Shown piece by piece: positions 17,385 to 25,810 of a stretch of 64,000 nt of DNA. Numbering within the stretch: position 1 is the first letter of the stretch; every line of letters starts with the position of its first letter. A program made the position numbers and the translations under genes. The notes under the pieces were generated by a model, which made no database searches, had not been told where the DNA came from, and worked only from the letters and a program-made list of their open reading frames with translations. Source of the DNA: Natronorubrum sulfidifaciens JCM 14089 (GTDB lineage: Archaea; Halobacteriota; Halobacteria; Halobacteriales; Natrialbaceae); the NCBI RefSeq assembly GCF_000337735.1, contig NZ_AOHX01000039.1:65650-129649 (forward strand), in the 5' to 3' direction.

Positions 17385-18395
17385 TCAGGTTGGGACGACG
17401 TTCGTCACGCCGATGCTCTCGAGGAGCAGCCAGCCAATGAACAGACCGTACAAGACGAGCAACAGCCAAGCTTCCCGCCGTGAGAGCAACATATCCGTCC
17501 GGGCGATGGTAAAGAAGACGATCGTCGCGAGGATCAGAAACGCCATCATCGGAACGATGTGGGCGAACGTGATCGCCAGCGTGCCGGCGACCAACACCCC
17601 CACCGGCACCGCAACGAGCAGATCGAAGACGTTGCTGCCCAACACGTTCGCGAGACTGACCGCCGGCCGATCTGCCCGGGCGGCAGCGACACTGACGAAC
17701 GCATCCGGCACGCTCGAGCCGGCAGCGACGACGGTCATTCCCCAGAGAAACGCGGGCGTCCCGAACGCCTCGCCGAGCCCGATCGCGGATCGAACGAGTC
17801 CTTCGACGCCGACGATGATTACTACCAGCCCGAGGCCGAACCACAGCCAGGCAGCGACCAGATCGACGTCGGAATCGGCCCTGATCGTGTGTTCGGCGGT
17901 GTCGAGATACTGGGTGAACACGTACAGTCCGTACAGCAACAGCGGGAACAACGCCAGCGACCGGGTGATGTTCCCCTGAAGCCCTGCTCCCTCGAGTGGG
18001 TTGTAGATCACGGCCAGCGAAAACGTCAACAACAGCGCAGCGACCGCGAGCATGTAGAACAGCGCCTCCTTATAGACCAGATCCCGACCCGTCGCCATCG
18101 TCCCGCTACCGACGAGCACTGCCGCGGCCGGGATAACCAGCAGGTTGAACACGGCGGAGCCGACGATCGCACCGACGCCCAGTTCGAACTCGCCGTGGAG
18201 CAGCGTGGCGAGGATGACGCTGACCAGTTCCGGCATACTCGAGCCCGCAGCGGCGATGACCGCACCCTGCACGACCGGCGGCACGCCGTAGCCCGCGGCG
18301 AGCCGGTTGGCCGCGGTCTCGAGCCACGTGCTTCCCTTCCAGACGACGGCCGTCGCGACCACGGCAAGGCCAAGGAGCGCGATCACGTCGAGCAT
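17385..18395 (-). CDS. Sodium/calcium exchanger family (CaCA) antiporter
   Basis: A 336-residue antiporter with about ten membrane helices arranged as two inverted halves. Each half carries the alpha-repeat: AAGSSMPELVSVI with GSAVFNLLVIP in the first, and AAGSSVPDAFVSV with GSNVFDLLVAVP in the second. The Glu and Asp in these motifs bind the cation. Family members exchange Na+ for Ca2+ (or other cations). The start ATG at 18395 places the first helix directly after the N-terminus. It is convergent with secD and in line with rnhB, which starts upstream but ends 56 bases away. Confidence 0.93.
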   Translation of the reverse strand: MLDVIALLGLAVVATAVVWKGSTWLETAANRLAAGYGVPPVVQGAVIAAAGSSMPELVSVILATLLHGEFELGVGAIVGSAVFNLLVIPAAAVLVGSGTMATGRDLVYKEALFYMLAVAALLLTFSLAVIYNPLEGAGLQGNITRSLALFPLLLYGLYVFTQYLDTAEHTIRADSDVDLVAAWLWFGLGLVVIIVGVEGLVRSAIGLGEAFGTPAFLWGMTVVAAGSSVPDAFVSVAAARADRPAVSLANVLGSNVFDLLVAVPVGVLVAGTLAITFAHIVPMMAFLILATIVFFTIARTDMLLSRREAWLLLVLYGLFIGWLLLESIGVTNVVPT

Positions 18396-18451
18396 ATTTC
18401 AGAAGTGTGTCGAGTGAGCGTATAAAACGGTCGCCAAGAGAGATCCACGAG

Positions 18452-19111
18452 TTAGAACTGTTCGAGGCCCGTCTGCTGGGCCTCGGCGAGTGCGCGCTCG
18501 CAGGTCGACCACGACGCGCGGGCACACGGCGGGAGGTCGCCGTGTTCGTCGACGTAGGACTCGAGGAACGTCTGTGTCGTTGGATCGCTGGGATAGCCGC
18601 TGCCAACGGGACCGTACTCGTCGGCGAGCGCCGCCACGTGGGCGTCGCGTTCGACTTTCGCGATGATACTGGCGGCACCGACGAGTGTCGAGTCGTCGTC
18701 AGCGCCGTGGCGGGCGTCGATCTCGAGGTCGTTCGGGGTCGAACAGGCGTCGGCCACCCGGCGAGCAAAGCGGTCGGCGTCGGTGTCACAGGCGTCACAG
18801 AGCCCCGAAACCGAGTCGTCACGGACTCCCGAAAGCACCTCGTCGATCGCCTCGGCGTGGGCCGTGACCGCAAGCGAGTTCATGTCCGTCTCCGGGTCGT
18901 CGATTCGCGTCGTCGTAATCTCGGCGACGCCGACGGCGATCTCGTCGGCCTCGCGGATGAGTGTCGCTAACTCCTCACGTCGGGCGGGTGTGAGGCGCTT
19001 TGAGTCTGCGATGCCGTCGGGAAGCACTGTTCGATCCTCGAGGAAGACGGCTGCAGCGAACATCGAACCGAGCGCCGGCCCCTTACCTGCCTCGTCGACG
19101 CCGAATGGCAT
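18452..19111 (-). CDS. rnhB: Ribonuclease HII
   Basis: A 219-residue RNase HII that removes RNA primers and misincorporated ribonucleotides from RNA:DNA hybrids. The N-terminus FGVDEAGKGPALGSM holds the first catalytic Asp-Glu pair at residues 5-6. The third acidic residue is in LEIDARHGADDD, and the fourth is expected in VGAASIIAKVERDAHV, where the family pattern is D/E further on (YGPVGSGYPSDPTTQTFL supports the fold). The start is the ATG at 19111; the frame upstream is open for 35 more codons but without homology. Archaeal length is as expected. Confidence 0.93.
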   Translation of the reverse strand: MPFGVDEAGKGPALGSMFAAAVFLEDRTVLPDGIADSKRLTPARREELATLIREADEIAVGVAEITTTRIDDPETDMNSLAVTAHAEAIDEVLSGVRDDSVSGLCDACDTDADRFARRVADACSTPNDLEIDARHGADDDSTLVGAASIIAKVERDAHVAALADEYGPVGSGYPSDPTTQTFLESYVDEHGDLPPCARASWSTCERALAEAQQTGLEQF

Positions 19112-19242
19112 ACGACATGGCTCAGCGGCGGCGATAAAAACCGTTGTGACTCGTGGGTCACACAGCCGGACTCCTGTCCGTGAGTGCTGGTGTGCCCACA
19201 GGACGGTCGCGGGCACACCGGGATGCGTTTCGCCAGCCCGTC

Positions 19243-20622
19243 TTACTCAGCGGCCTGCGCGGTGTCGTCCGAGTCGTCGGCTCGCGGCTCGTCGTGGAAG
19301 TACGCCTCGAGTTCGAACGGCTCGTCTTCACCTTCGACGCCGAGTACGTCCAGCGCCGTCACCTCGGCGTCAGTCTCGAGCAGGCCGGCCAGACTCGGTA
19401 CCGTCCGGCCCTCGTCGCTGCTGATGAGTTCCTTGATGTAGAGGCCGCCCTCGCCATGAACCCGGACCTCGGCCCGTGTCGGCTCGAGCAGTTCGCCGTC
19501 GATGTCGTAGACGGTTCGTTCGCGCGTGAGCGAGGCTCGCCGGTGGTCGACGCGCTGTGGTGTGTCCTGATCGACCGTCGTTCCCGTGAGTTTCTCGAGT
19601 ACCGCCTCGAAGTCGGCTTCCTCGATGGGGTCGGCGAACTCGACATCGGCCCGGTACTGTTTGCTCGCGTCGTGTTCTTTGACACGCTCGACCATCTCGT
19701 ACGTTGCCAGTCGCAGTCCCTCGACTTCGACCGCGCCCGCCGCGGCCGCGTTGATCTCGCGCTCGAGTTCGGCCGGGTCGGGGTCGCGCACGTTCGGACG
19801 CGTGACCTCGAGGACGAACGGCCGCCCACCCTCGAGCATCAGGGCGTCGACGTCCTCGCGGCCCGCGCCGTGGAAGGTGCCTTCCTCGCCGTCCATCGCC
19901 TCGACCACGTGTGGCCGGACGACCTGCTCGACGCTCGTCTCGTACATATAGCCCGAGCCACCGCAGTAGTCACAGGGCTCCTCACCGTCGTCGCCCAGTT
20001 GAACGCCGCTGCCGCCACACTCTCGACACGGCCACTCAGTCTGTGGAATGTCGCGCTCGAGTTTGCGATAACGGCCGTAGACGAACGCGGGATTGACCTG
20101 CACGTCGACGGCGTGGCTCGTCACCGAGTCGGATTCGATCGCTTCGAGCGGGTCGAACGCCTCGAGGTCGATGACTGCGAGCACATCTGGGCGGTCGAAG
20201 TCGACGTCGGTGCCCGTTTTCGCGCCGACGCGGCGGCCGACCTCGCGGTTGCACTCCTGTTTGAGCATCTCGCCGACATCTGGCTCGAGGCCGGCATCCT
20301 CCCGAAGGAGGCGTTCGTTTTCTTCGACCAGCGGCGGCACACGGGTGCCGACCTGATAGGTGGCGAAGTCGACGCCCTCGAGGGCGTCGACGATCGTTTC
20401 GGCGATGGCATCGAACGTCCCACAGTATCCCTCACAGACCCAACACTCCTCTGGGGTGGCGGGATCGAAGTCGTCGTCGTCGGCCATCGCGACCGTCGTC
20501 CGGAGCGCCCGGCCGCGTTCGGCGTTGGTCAGTCCGAAACTCCGCTCGGCAACGGGTCGACCGAGACAGGAGTCACAGACCGCACCCGTCTCGAGTAATT
20601 CGCGGGCGTCTTCGGTGATCAT
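19243..20622 (-). CDS. pus10: tRNA pseudouridine(54/55) synthase Pus10
   Basis: A 459-residue enzyme that isomerises U54 and U55 in archaeal tRNA T-loops. N-terminal zinc-binding cysteines are CDSCLGRPV (near 16-24) and CWVCEGYC. A second pair of Cys motifs, CRECGGSG and CDYCGGSG, lies in the middle. The catalytic core has HGAGREDVDALMLEGGRPFVLEV with the essential Asp in GREDVD, and the C-terminal segment has HGEGGLYIKELISSDEGRTVPSLAGLL. The start is the ATG at 20622. Divergent from the HtrA gene. TrmY, which methylates the pseudouridine at 54, is only 2.3 kb away. Confidence 0.94.
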   Translation of the reverse strand: MITEDARELLETGAVCDSCLGRPVAERSFGLTNAERGRALRTTVAMADDDDFDPATPEECWVCEGYCGTFDAIAETIVDALEGVDFATYQVGTRVPPLVEENERLLREDAGLEPDVGEMLKQECNREVGRRVGAKTGTDVDFDRPDVLAVIDLEAFDPLEAIESDSVTSHAVDVQVNPAFVYGRYRKLERDIPQTEWPCRECGGSGVQLGDDGEEPCDYCGGSGYMYETSVEQVVRPHVVEAMDGEEGTFHGAGREDVDALMLEGGRPFVLEVTRPNVRDPDPAELEREINAAAAGAVEVEGLRLATYEMVERVKEHDASKQYRADVEFADPIEEADFEAVLEKLTGTTVDQDTPQRVDHRRASLTRERTVYDIDGELLEPTRAEVRVHGEGGLYIKELISSDEGRTVPSLAGLLETDAEVTALDVLGVEGEDEPFELEAYFHDEPRADDSDDTAQAAE

Positions 20623-20715
20623 AGACGGGAGTCGGGCGGCCGCGGGTAACACGTTTTCCCTTCGGACGGGCCGGCTATCCCGGACGTTCAAATGGTGTGG
20701 GTCCTATCACAGGAC

Positions 20716-21822
20716 ATGAACGACTCTCGACTTGACCGGCGTGGCTTTCTCGCACTCGCCGGGAGCGGTCTCGCTGGGGCCATCGCTGGCTGTTCTGAAC
20801 CCCGGGTCGACAACTCCATGGAGGGCAGTTCCTCCGCCTCGATCGACCGGGACACCGTCGCCGAGGGCTCGGTCTACACCGAGGTCTATCGCACAGTCAT
20901 CGACTCGGTCACACAGGTCCAGGTCGCCGGCATCAGCGACCCGGAAAGCGGGAGCCAGCGCCGTGGACAGGGCTCCGGCTTTCTCATCGACGACTCCCAC
21001 GTCGTGACGAACGACCACGTGATCGACGGCGGCGAGTCGATCGATCTGCAGTACATCAACGGCGACTGGACGGGGACCCGACTCCTCGGGACTGACCGCT
21101 ACAGCGATCTGGCTGTCCTCGAGGTCGACCACAGTCCTGAGACGGCAACTCCGCTGTCGCTGGCCACGGAACGGCCCGTTGTTGGCCAGAACGTGCTCGC
21201 GATCGGCAACCCCTACGGCCTCGAGGGCTCGATGACGAAAGGCATCGTCAGCGGAGTCGATCGAACGATCAATCCGCCCGACCGCGAGTTCTCCTTTTCG
21301 AACGTCGTCCAGACCGATGCCGCGGTCAACCCCGGGAACAGCGGCGGCCCCCTCGTCGACATGAACGGGAACGTCATCGGCGTCATCAACGCCGGCGGCG
21401 GGAACAACATCGGCTTTGCAATCTCGGCAGCGATCACCAGCCGGGTCGTCCCCGCGCTCATCGAGAACGGGTCGTACGACCACCCGTACATGGGTATCGG
21501 GATCATGACCGTCGATCGCCATATCGCGGAGGCGAACCACCTGCCGGAAGCGACCGGCGTCATCGTCACGCACGTCGCCGACGGTGAAGCCGCAGATGGC
21601 GTGCTCGAGGCGGCGACACCGCCACGGCCTGACACCCCCGTTCCGACCGGTGGTGACGTGATCTTCGCGATCGACGGCGAGCCGATCCCCGACAGACACG
21701 CGCTCTCGACGTATCTCGAACTCGAGACCAGTCCGGGCGAGACGATCGAGATCGACCTCTGGCGCGACGGCAGTGAAACTACGGTCTCGTTGACACTCGG
21801 CGTTCGACCCCCGCTCGAGTAG
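20716..21822 (+). CDS. HtrA/DegP-like serine protease, Tat-exported lipoprotein
   Basis: A 368-residue trypsin-like protease with C-terminal PDZ domain. The N-terminus has twin arginines (R8-R9) in a Tat-type signal followed by the lipobox AIAGC, with Cys26 as the lipid anchor, so it acts outside the membrane. The catalytic triad is His101 (VTNDHVI), Asp131 (YSDLAVLEV) and Ser209 (GNSGGPL). The PDZ region covers about 265-360 (GVIVTHVADGEAADG, GGDVIFAIDGEPI). The family degrades or refolds damaged exported proteins. I start at the ATG at 20716, since the eight upstream codons would disrupt the signal. Confidence 0.93.
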   Translation: MNDSRLDRRGFLALAGSGLAGAIAGCSEPRVDNSMEGSSSASIDRDTVAEGSVYTEVYRTVIDSVTQVQVAGISDPESGSQRRGQGSGFLIDDSHVVTNDHVIDGGESIDLQYINGDWTGTRLLGTDRYSDLAVLEVDHSPETATPLSLATERPVVGQNVLAIGNPYGLEGSMTKGIVSGVDRTINPPDREFSFSNVVQTDAAVNPGNSGGPLVDMNGNVIGVINAGGGNNIGFAISAAITSRVVPALIENGSYDHPYMGIGIMTVDRHIAEANHLPEATGVIVTHVADGEAADGVLEAATPPRPDTPVPTGGDVIFAIDGEPIPDRHALSTYLELETSPGETIEIDLWRDGSETTVSLTLGVRPPLE

Positions 21823-22121
21823 GCAACGGTCGTCTTGTGACCGTGCTCGAACTCTCCTGGGGCGGCCATCCCGTCGACAGCCGTGTCGATCCCGGTCGAA
21901 ACCCTCACCTACACCGACCAGTGACACGACGCCGTTGGGGACCTCAATCGTAGTCCTCCCGTACACGTCGTCACCGATTTCGTTCACAGATCCGTGACTG
22001 AACGATCTGAACTGGGACGGAATCGGATGCTACCGTTGCTGTCGCCCGGATTATCGTGACGATAACAATAGGTGAAAGACTGGTAGCTGAATCCGGAGCG
22101 ATCACCCATCGCCTGAGACAG
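21823..22121. other. Intergenic region before the small-protein genes
   Basis: About 300 bases without a credible gene. The only structure I see is the 15-base palindrome at 22051-22065. No clear TATA box is visible; AACAATAGG (22063-22071) is the most A/T-rich stretch. Confidence 0.5.
22051..22065. promoter_or_regulatory. Perfect palindrome TTATCGTGACGATAA
   Basis: Seven-base arms around a single G. It is 57 bases upstream of the ATG at 22122, in the region expected for the promoter of two small genes. Its form is that of a dimeric repressor site; an A/T-rich promoter element overlaps its right arm. Confidence 0.45.
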
Positions 22122-22313
22122 ATGAACACTGACGCCGATAGCTTCCCCCGCACTGACGAACCGGCGATCGAACTCGACCATGCGACCATCGAGAACGAGA
22201 ACGCACCCGATGAGTGTGCGATCTTCCCGCGGGAGGCAACTGAAGACGAACTGATGACCCACTGGATCACCGCCCACGACGAGTCGTTCGTCTCGCTCGA
22301 ATCAATGCGCTAG
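22122..22313 (+). CDS. 63-aa protein, DUF7511-like
   Basis: Encodes 63 residues from the ATG at 22122; an upstream in-frame ATG at 22056 would lie inside the palindrome and is less likely. The recognisable part is DECAIFPREATEDELMTHWITA with the ending SFVSLESMR. I recall this as a recurrent haloarchaeal small-protein family (DUF7511), function unknown. It is acidic and soluble. The next small gene begins 6 bases after the stop, so they are probably co-transcribed. Confidence 0.75.
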   Translation: MNTDADSFPRTDEPAIELDHATIENENAPDECAIFPREATEDELMTHWITAHDESFVSLESMR

Positions 22314-22319
22314 TTGATA

Positions 22320-22508
22320 ATGCACCTGGAGAACTCCGTTACCGCTGTCGGGTTCTGGCTCGGCACTCTCCTGCCGGTCGCCTACTTCCCCGTCTTTCTC
22401 TCCGGGATCGACTCGACCGGCTCGCTCTCGGTCTTCCTCGCGCTCCTTGCACTCCACGTGACCGCCCTCGTCATCGGCCACGACTACCCCGGTTCGCGCT
22501 CACAGTGA
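22320..22508 (+). CDS. 62-aa two-TM small membrane protein
   Basis: Encodes 62 residues from the ATG at 22320. Two hydrophobic segments (about 9-29 and 34-53) are separated by GIDSTGS, with a short charged tail ending GSRSQ. It sits 6 bases after the 63-aa gene. No family is recognised beyond a likely conserved haloarchaeal pair. It is convergent with the small zinc-finger gene, 44 bases away. Confidence 0.65.
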   Translation: MHLENSVTAVGFWLGTLLPVAYFPVFLSGIDSTGSLSVFLALLALHVTALVIGHDYPGSRSQ

Positions 22509-22552
22509 CCGACACACTCCTCTCGGTCGTGACTCGGTCGGGTGACGTCTCG

Positions 22553-22726
22553 CTACCACAACTGTACGTGTGGCGTCTCGCAGTTGGCACAGACCATCGC
22601 CAGATTCTCCTTGTACGTATCCCGCGTCAACTCGCCCTCGGCGCAGTACGGACAGGGTCGCCCCTCGAGCAGTCTGAGGAGTCGTGGCTCGTCGCGGCTC
22701 GCCCGGGACGACTGTGATTTCGCCAT
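22553..22726 (-). CDS. 57-aa zinc-finger protein (HVO_A0556-like)
   Basis: Encodes 57 residues from the ATG at 22726. Two Cys pairs, CPYC (about 25-28) and CANC (about 47-50), are 18 residues apart, forming one zinc ribbon. The N-terminus is basic (KSQSSRASRDEPRLLRLLEG), suggesting nucleic acid binding. This matches the small haloarchaeal zinc-finger class named after HVO_A0556; such micro-proteins are abundant in haloarchaea and some influence motility or biofilm, but the role of this one is unknown. Confidence 0.8.
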   Translation of the reverse strand: MAKSQSSRASRDEPRLLRLLEGRPCPYCAEGELTRDTYKENLAMVCANCETPHVQLW

Positions 22727-22934
22727 ATAGGTACCCCATACCCGACCGACGGGAAACGGTTGGCCATGCCTATGCAATGTTCGTTCTCGTGACTATGCCC
22801 ACAGTCGCTGTCGCAGGATCGCCTGCGAAACCGGCGCTGTTTGCGAGTTTTCACAGTATGGTGTTCGTACACGCGACCCGGACGCCGGCTCGAGAAATCG
22901 TGGCGGCTATCCCACTCGTTGTCCTCTCTTCGGT

Positions 22935-23531
22935 ATGCGCCAGTTCGTACTCATCGCTCACGACGTGCCGACGACACCCGACTTCTCACTCGACGACCTC
23001 GCCGGCGGGGCCGGTCGCCTCGACGCGCTCTGTCGGTCGATCACCGCCTCGTTTGTCACCTCCCACGGCATTCGGGACAACGTCCGTACACATCTCATCG
23101 TGCAGGACGAACTCACGATCACGTTCGACGGCAGCGAGCTGCGGCGGCTCAATCCCGACGAACGCAGCACCGCGGCGCTCGTGCGCAAAGCCCTCGAGCA
23201 CCGCGAGGACGCCATCGGCGCGCTCCCCGCCGAGCCGAGTCCCGGCATCGAACTCTACCGCCGCGGCTTCGAAGCCACCCTCGAGGCCATCGCTGCCGAC
23301 GGGCCCGTCGTCCAACTGCACGAGGACGGCGACGCCGTGGTAGACGCTGATGGGCTCGAGGACCCAATCTTCGTCCTCTCGGACCACCACGATTTCACCG
23401 CCGAGGAAGAACGGGTGCTCGAGGGGGCCGTCGACCAGCGGATTCGACTCGGCCCGGAGCTGTTACACGCCGATCAGGCGATCACGGTGGCCCATCACTA
23501 TCTGGATACGGACGGCTACGAGCGATTCTGA
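22935..23531 (+). CDS. trmY: tRNA (pseudouridine(54)-N1)-methyltransferase TrmY
   Basis: A 198-residue SPOUT-class methyltransferase. It starts RQFVLIAHDVPTTPDFSLDDLAG, typical of TrmY, and ends with the knotted AdoMet site: PIFVLSDHHDFTAEEE then LGPELLHADQAITVAHHYLD. It converts pseudouridine 54 to N1-methylpseudouridine, which replaces ribothymidine in haloarchaeal tRNAs. The substrate pseudouridine is made by Pus10, encoded 2.3 kb upstream. A tRNA-Pro gene follows 78 bases downstream on the same strand but has its own TATA box. Confidence 0.94.
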   Translation: MRQFVLIAHDVPTTPDFSLDDLAGGAGRLDALCRSITASFVTSHGIRDNVRTHLIVQDELTITFDGSELRRLNPDERSTAALVRKALEHREDAIGALPAEPSPGIELYRRGFEATLEAIAADGPVVQLHEDGDAVVDADGLEDPIFVLSDHHDFTAEEERVLEGAVDQRIRLGPELLHADQAITVAHHYLDTDGYERF

Positions 23532-23578
23532 GCGGTGTAAATCGCCAGCAAGCGCCCCGATTAGAGAGGGCGAAAGCG

Positions 23579-23587
23579 TTATACAAA
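23579..23587 (+). promoter_or_regulatory. TATA box of tRNA-Pro
   Basis: TTATACAAA lies 23-31 bases before the first base of the mature tRNA, the canonical archaeal distance. Confidence 0.7.
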
Positions 23588-23609
23588 TCGGTGGCGTGAC
23601 TTCGACTGC

Positions 23610-23682
23610 GGGCCGGTGGGGTAGCTTGGTATCCTTCGGCCTTCGGGTGGCCGTAACCGCAGTTCGAATCTGCGCCGGCCCA
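23610..23682 (+). tRNA. tRNA-Pro (anticodon CGG)
   Basis: A 73-base cloverleaf. The acceptor stem is GGGCCGG with CCGGCCC and discriminator A. The D-arm contains GTAGCTTGGTAT. The anticodon stem is CGGCC/GGCCG with 7-base loop TTCGGGT, giving anticodon CGG (codon CCG). The T-arm is CGCAG-TTCGAAT-CTGCG. No intron and no encoded CCA. The DNA downstream contains inverted copies of the T-arm sequence. Confidence 0.93.
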
Positions 23683-23744
23683 TTTCTGCCCGCGAATTCT
23701 AACCGACGAGCGAAGCGAGTCGCGTTCGTGAGTGGGCAGAAATG
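23681..23744. repeat. 11-bp inverted repeat starting at the tRNA 3' end
   Basis: CATTTCTGCCC (23681-23691) and GGGCAGAAATG (23734-23744) are exact reverse complements. The left arm overlaps the last two bases of tRNA-Pro. The enclosed DNA has the low-complexity pattern GACGAGCGAAGCGAGTCGCG. Confidence 0.7.
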
Positions 23745-23751
23745 CAGCCAA

Positions 23752-23823
23752 GCAGATTCGAACACGCGAGTCGCAGCGCGCGAACGAAGTGAGCGCGACC
23801 GTCTCGCATCTGTTCGAGTCTGC
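23752..23823. repeat. Inverted repeat carrying tRNA-Pro T-arm sequence
   Basis: GCAGATTCGAACA (23752-23764) pairs with TGTTCGAGTCTGC (23811-23823) at 12 of 13 positions. The left arm reversed contains TTCGAATCTGC, identical to 11 bases of the T-arm of the adjacent tRNA-Pro. The middle again has GAACGAAGTGAGCGCG-type sequence. Confidence 0.65.
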
Positions 23824-23875
23824 ACCGACGTCTTCTGCTGCGCGAGATCGAGGCGAGCGTCCCGAAACCCTGCAG

Positions 23876-24685
23876 TCACGACTCGTCACGTGCTGTTTCG
23901 ACCCAGTCGGGAGCCACAGGATCGACATCCGTTGTCTCGAACTCGTACGTAATCTCGTGTGGTTCCGTCTCGTCAGCGACGACGCTGGTCAGCAGATATT
24001 GCAGATACGTCTCAGCACGGGTGGTGACCTCCCACGAGACGGCTGCGGACGTCACCGCGTGCGTGTCGTTGTCGACCGCGACGGTGCCCGACGCGTCCGT
24101 AATCCGATACGCCTTCGCCTCGTCGAACCAGCCTCCTTGTGGCTCGTAGATTGCCGTCTCGTCGGTTTCTTCGACTCGGTCGTACGCCGCGACGTGCAGA
24201 CTCCGGGTGAACACCGAGGCCGATCCTGAAATATCGTCTGCCAGATCTTCGGACGCGTTCTCTCGCACCACGAGAACGACACTGTCACCGTCTCGTTCCG
24301 TGGAGATGAGCGCTCGAGTCTCGTCGCGTTCGATGGACTCGAGTCGACGGTCGACGGTCGAGTCGTCATCGAGCACTATTCGACCGTACGTCGCTTCACC
24401 GGGTGTTTCCTGATAGGATTCCGAGCGAACACCGTCTTGCGTCAGAGACTGGTACCGAGCCCCGTCGCCGGTCACGACGCCCTCGAGTTCGAGCGTCGAC
24501 GTCCCATCGACACGTAGCGCTGCGGAGACGTGGTACTCGTCAGCATCGGAGACCGAAAACCGCTCACTCGAGGCCAGCGCCGCGTGGGATTCGTCCGTCG
24601 AAACGGGATACACCGCCGTAAAAACGAGCCCGAGACAGACGAGTGCCAGCACGCCGATCACGACACCAGCGGTTCGCCAATCCAT
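23876..24685 (-). CDS. Membrane-anchored exported protein, unknown function
   Basis: A 269-residue protein. Residues 8-28 form one hydrophobic helix directly after MDWRTAG, so the rest is outside the cell as a signal-anchored domain. The domain is beta-rich with alternating polar strands (YHVSAALRVDGTSTLELEGVV, then ARYQSLTQDG, then AKAYRITDASGTVAVDNDTHAVTSAAVSWEV), somewhat like LolA-type lipoprotein carriers, but that is a fold guess only. No cysteine lipobox. It ends 193 bases from the tRNA-Pro gene. Confidence 0.7.
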   Translation of the reverse strand: MDWRTAGVVIGVLALVCLGLVFTAVYPVSTDESHAALASSERFSVSDADEYHVSAALRVDGTSTLELEGVVTGDGARYQSLTQDGVRSESYQETPGEATYGRIVLDDDSTVDRRLESIERDETRALISTERDGDSVVLVVRENASEDLADDISGSASVFTRSLHVAAYDRVEETDETAIYEPQGGWFDEAKAYRITDASGTVAVDNDTHAVTSAAVSWEVTTRAETYLQYLLTSVVADETEPHEITYEFETTDVDPVAPDWVETARDES

Positions 24686-24844
24686 ATTTCGATCATTTTC
24701 GGGGAGGTAAAAAAGATAGCGAAGTCATGCACCCGGGTCAGCGCACACTGAGACGGACTCGAGCGAGCGACTTACGACTTGCTGACAGCGCCAAAAACCG
24801 TGGACGGTGTCTACACCGACTCACACGAAGCCGCACTCGAGTTC

Positions 24845-25810
24845 CTAGCTATAGATCCCCATCGCGTCGATCTGCTCTTGATACCGGTTTCGGATGGTGA
24901 CTTCGGTCACTTGTGCGACGTCGGCGACCTCGCGTTGGGTCTTTTTCTCGTTACAGAGCAGCGCGCTCGCGTAGATCGCCGCGGCGGCGTAGCCGGTGGG
25001 TGACTTGCCCGAGAGCATCCCCTGTTCGGCCGTGGTGTCGATGATCTCGTTGGCTTTGGCCTGCACCTCTTCGGAGAGGTCGAGTTCGGAACAGAACCGC
25101 GGCACGTACTTTTTCGGATCGACGGGTTCCATCTCGAGGCTCAGTTCTTGGGAGATGTACCGATACGTGCGGCCGATCTCCATGCGGTCGACACGCGAGA
25201 CGGCCGAGACCTCGTCGAGCGAGCGTGGGATGCCCTCCATCCGGCAGGCGGCATACAGCGTGCTCGTGGCGACGCCTTCGATCGAGCGCCCGCGGATGAG
25301 GTCCTCGCTGAGCGCGCGCCGGTAGAGGACGCTGGCGACCTCGCGCACCGAGCGCGGGACGCCGAGTGCGGAGGCCATCCGGTCGGTCTCGGAGAGGGCG
25401 AACTGGAGGTTGCGCTCGCCCGCGTCTTTCGTTCGGATGCGCTCTTGCCATTTGCGCAGCCGGTTCATCTGGTTTCGTTTGTCGGAGGACAGCGAGCGAC
25501 CGTAGGCGTCTTTGTTCTTCCAGTCGATCGTCGTCGTCAACCCCTTGTCGTGCATCGTCTGAGTCGTCGGCGCGCCGACGCGGGACTTGCTGTTACGTTC
25601 GGAGTGGTTGAACGCGCGCCATTCCGGCCCGCGGTCGATGGCCTCTTCCTCGAGGATCAGCCCACAATCTTCACAGCTAACCTCGCTTTCGTCGGAGCTT
25701 CGGATGAGTGAACTCGAATCACACTCAGGACAGGTCCGAGCGCCCTCCTGCGCAGTTGTTTCGTGCTCTGTCTCATCGTCACGCGTTTTCTGGCGAGTCG
25801 GGCGCTTCAT
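24845..25810 (-). CDS. tfb: Transcription initiation factor IIB (TFB)
   Basis: A 321-residue TFB that recruits RNA polymerase to TBP-bound promoters. The N-terminal zinc ribbon has CPEC and CEDC (about 27-49). The B-reader/linker has [22 protein letters not shown]. Two cyclin-like repeats follow, about 120-215 and 220-315. The last carries the DNA-contacting helix-turn-helix [18 protein letters not shown] that reads the BRE. It has its own TATA box and stands alone. A second TFB starts at the right edge of the window; haloarchaea typically carry several. Confidence 0.96.
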   Translation of the reverse strand: MKRPTRQKTRDDETEHETTAQEGARTCPECDSSSLIRSSDESEVSCEDCGLILEEEAIDRGPEWRAFNHSERNSKSRVGAPTTQTMHDKGLTTTIDWKNKDAYGRSLSSDKRNQMNRLRKWQERIRTKDAGERNLQFALSETDRMASALGVPRSVREVASVLYRRALSEDLIRGRSIEGVATSTLYAACRMEGIPRSLDEVSAVSRVDRMEIGRTYRYISQELSLEMEPVDPKKYVPRFCSELDLSEEVQAKANEIIDTTAEQGMLSGKSPTGYAAAAIYASALLCNEKKTQREVADVAQVTEVTIRNRYQEQIDAMGIYS

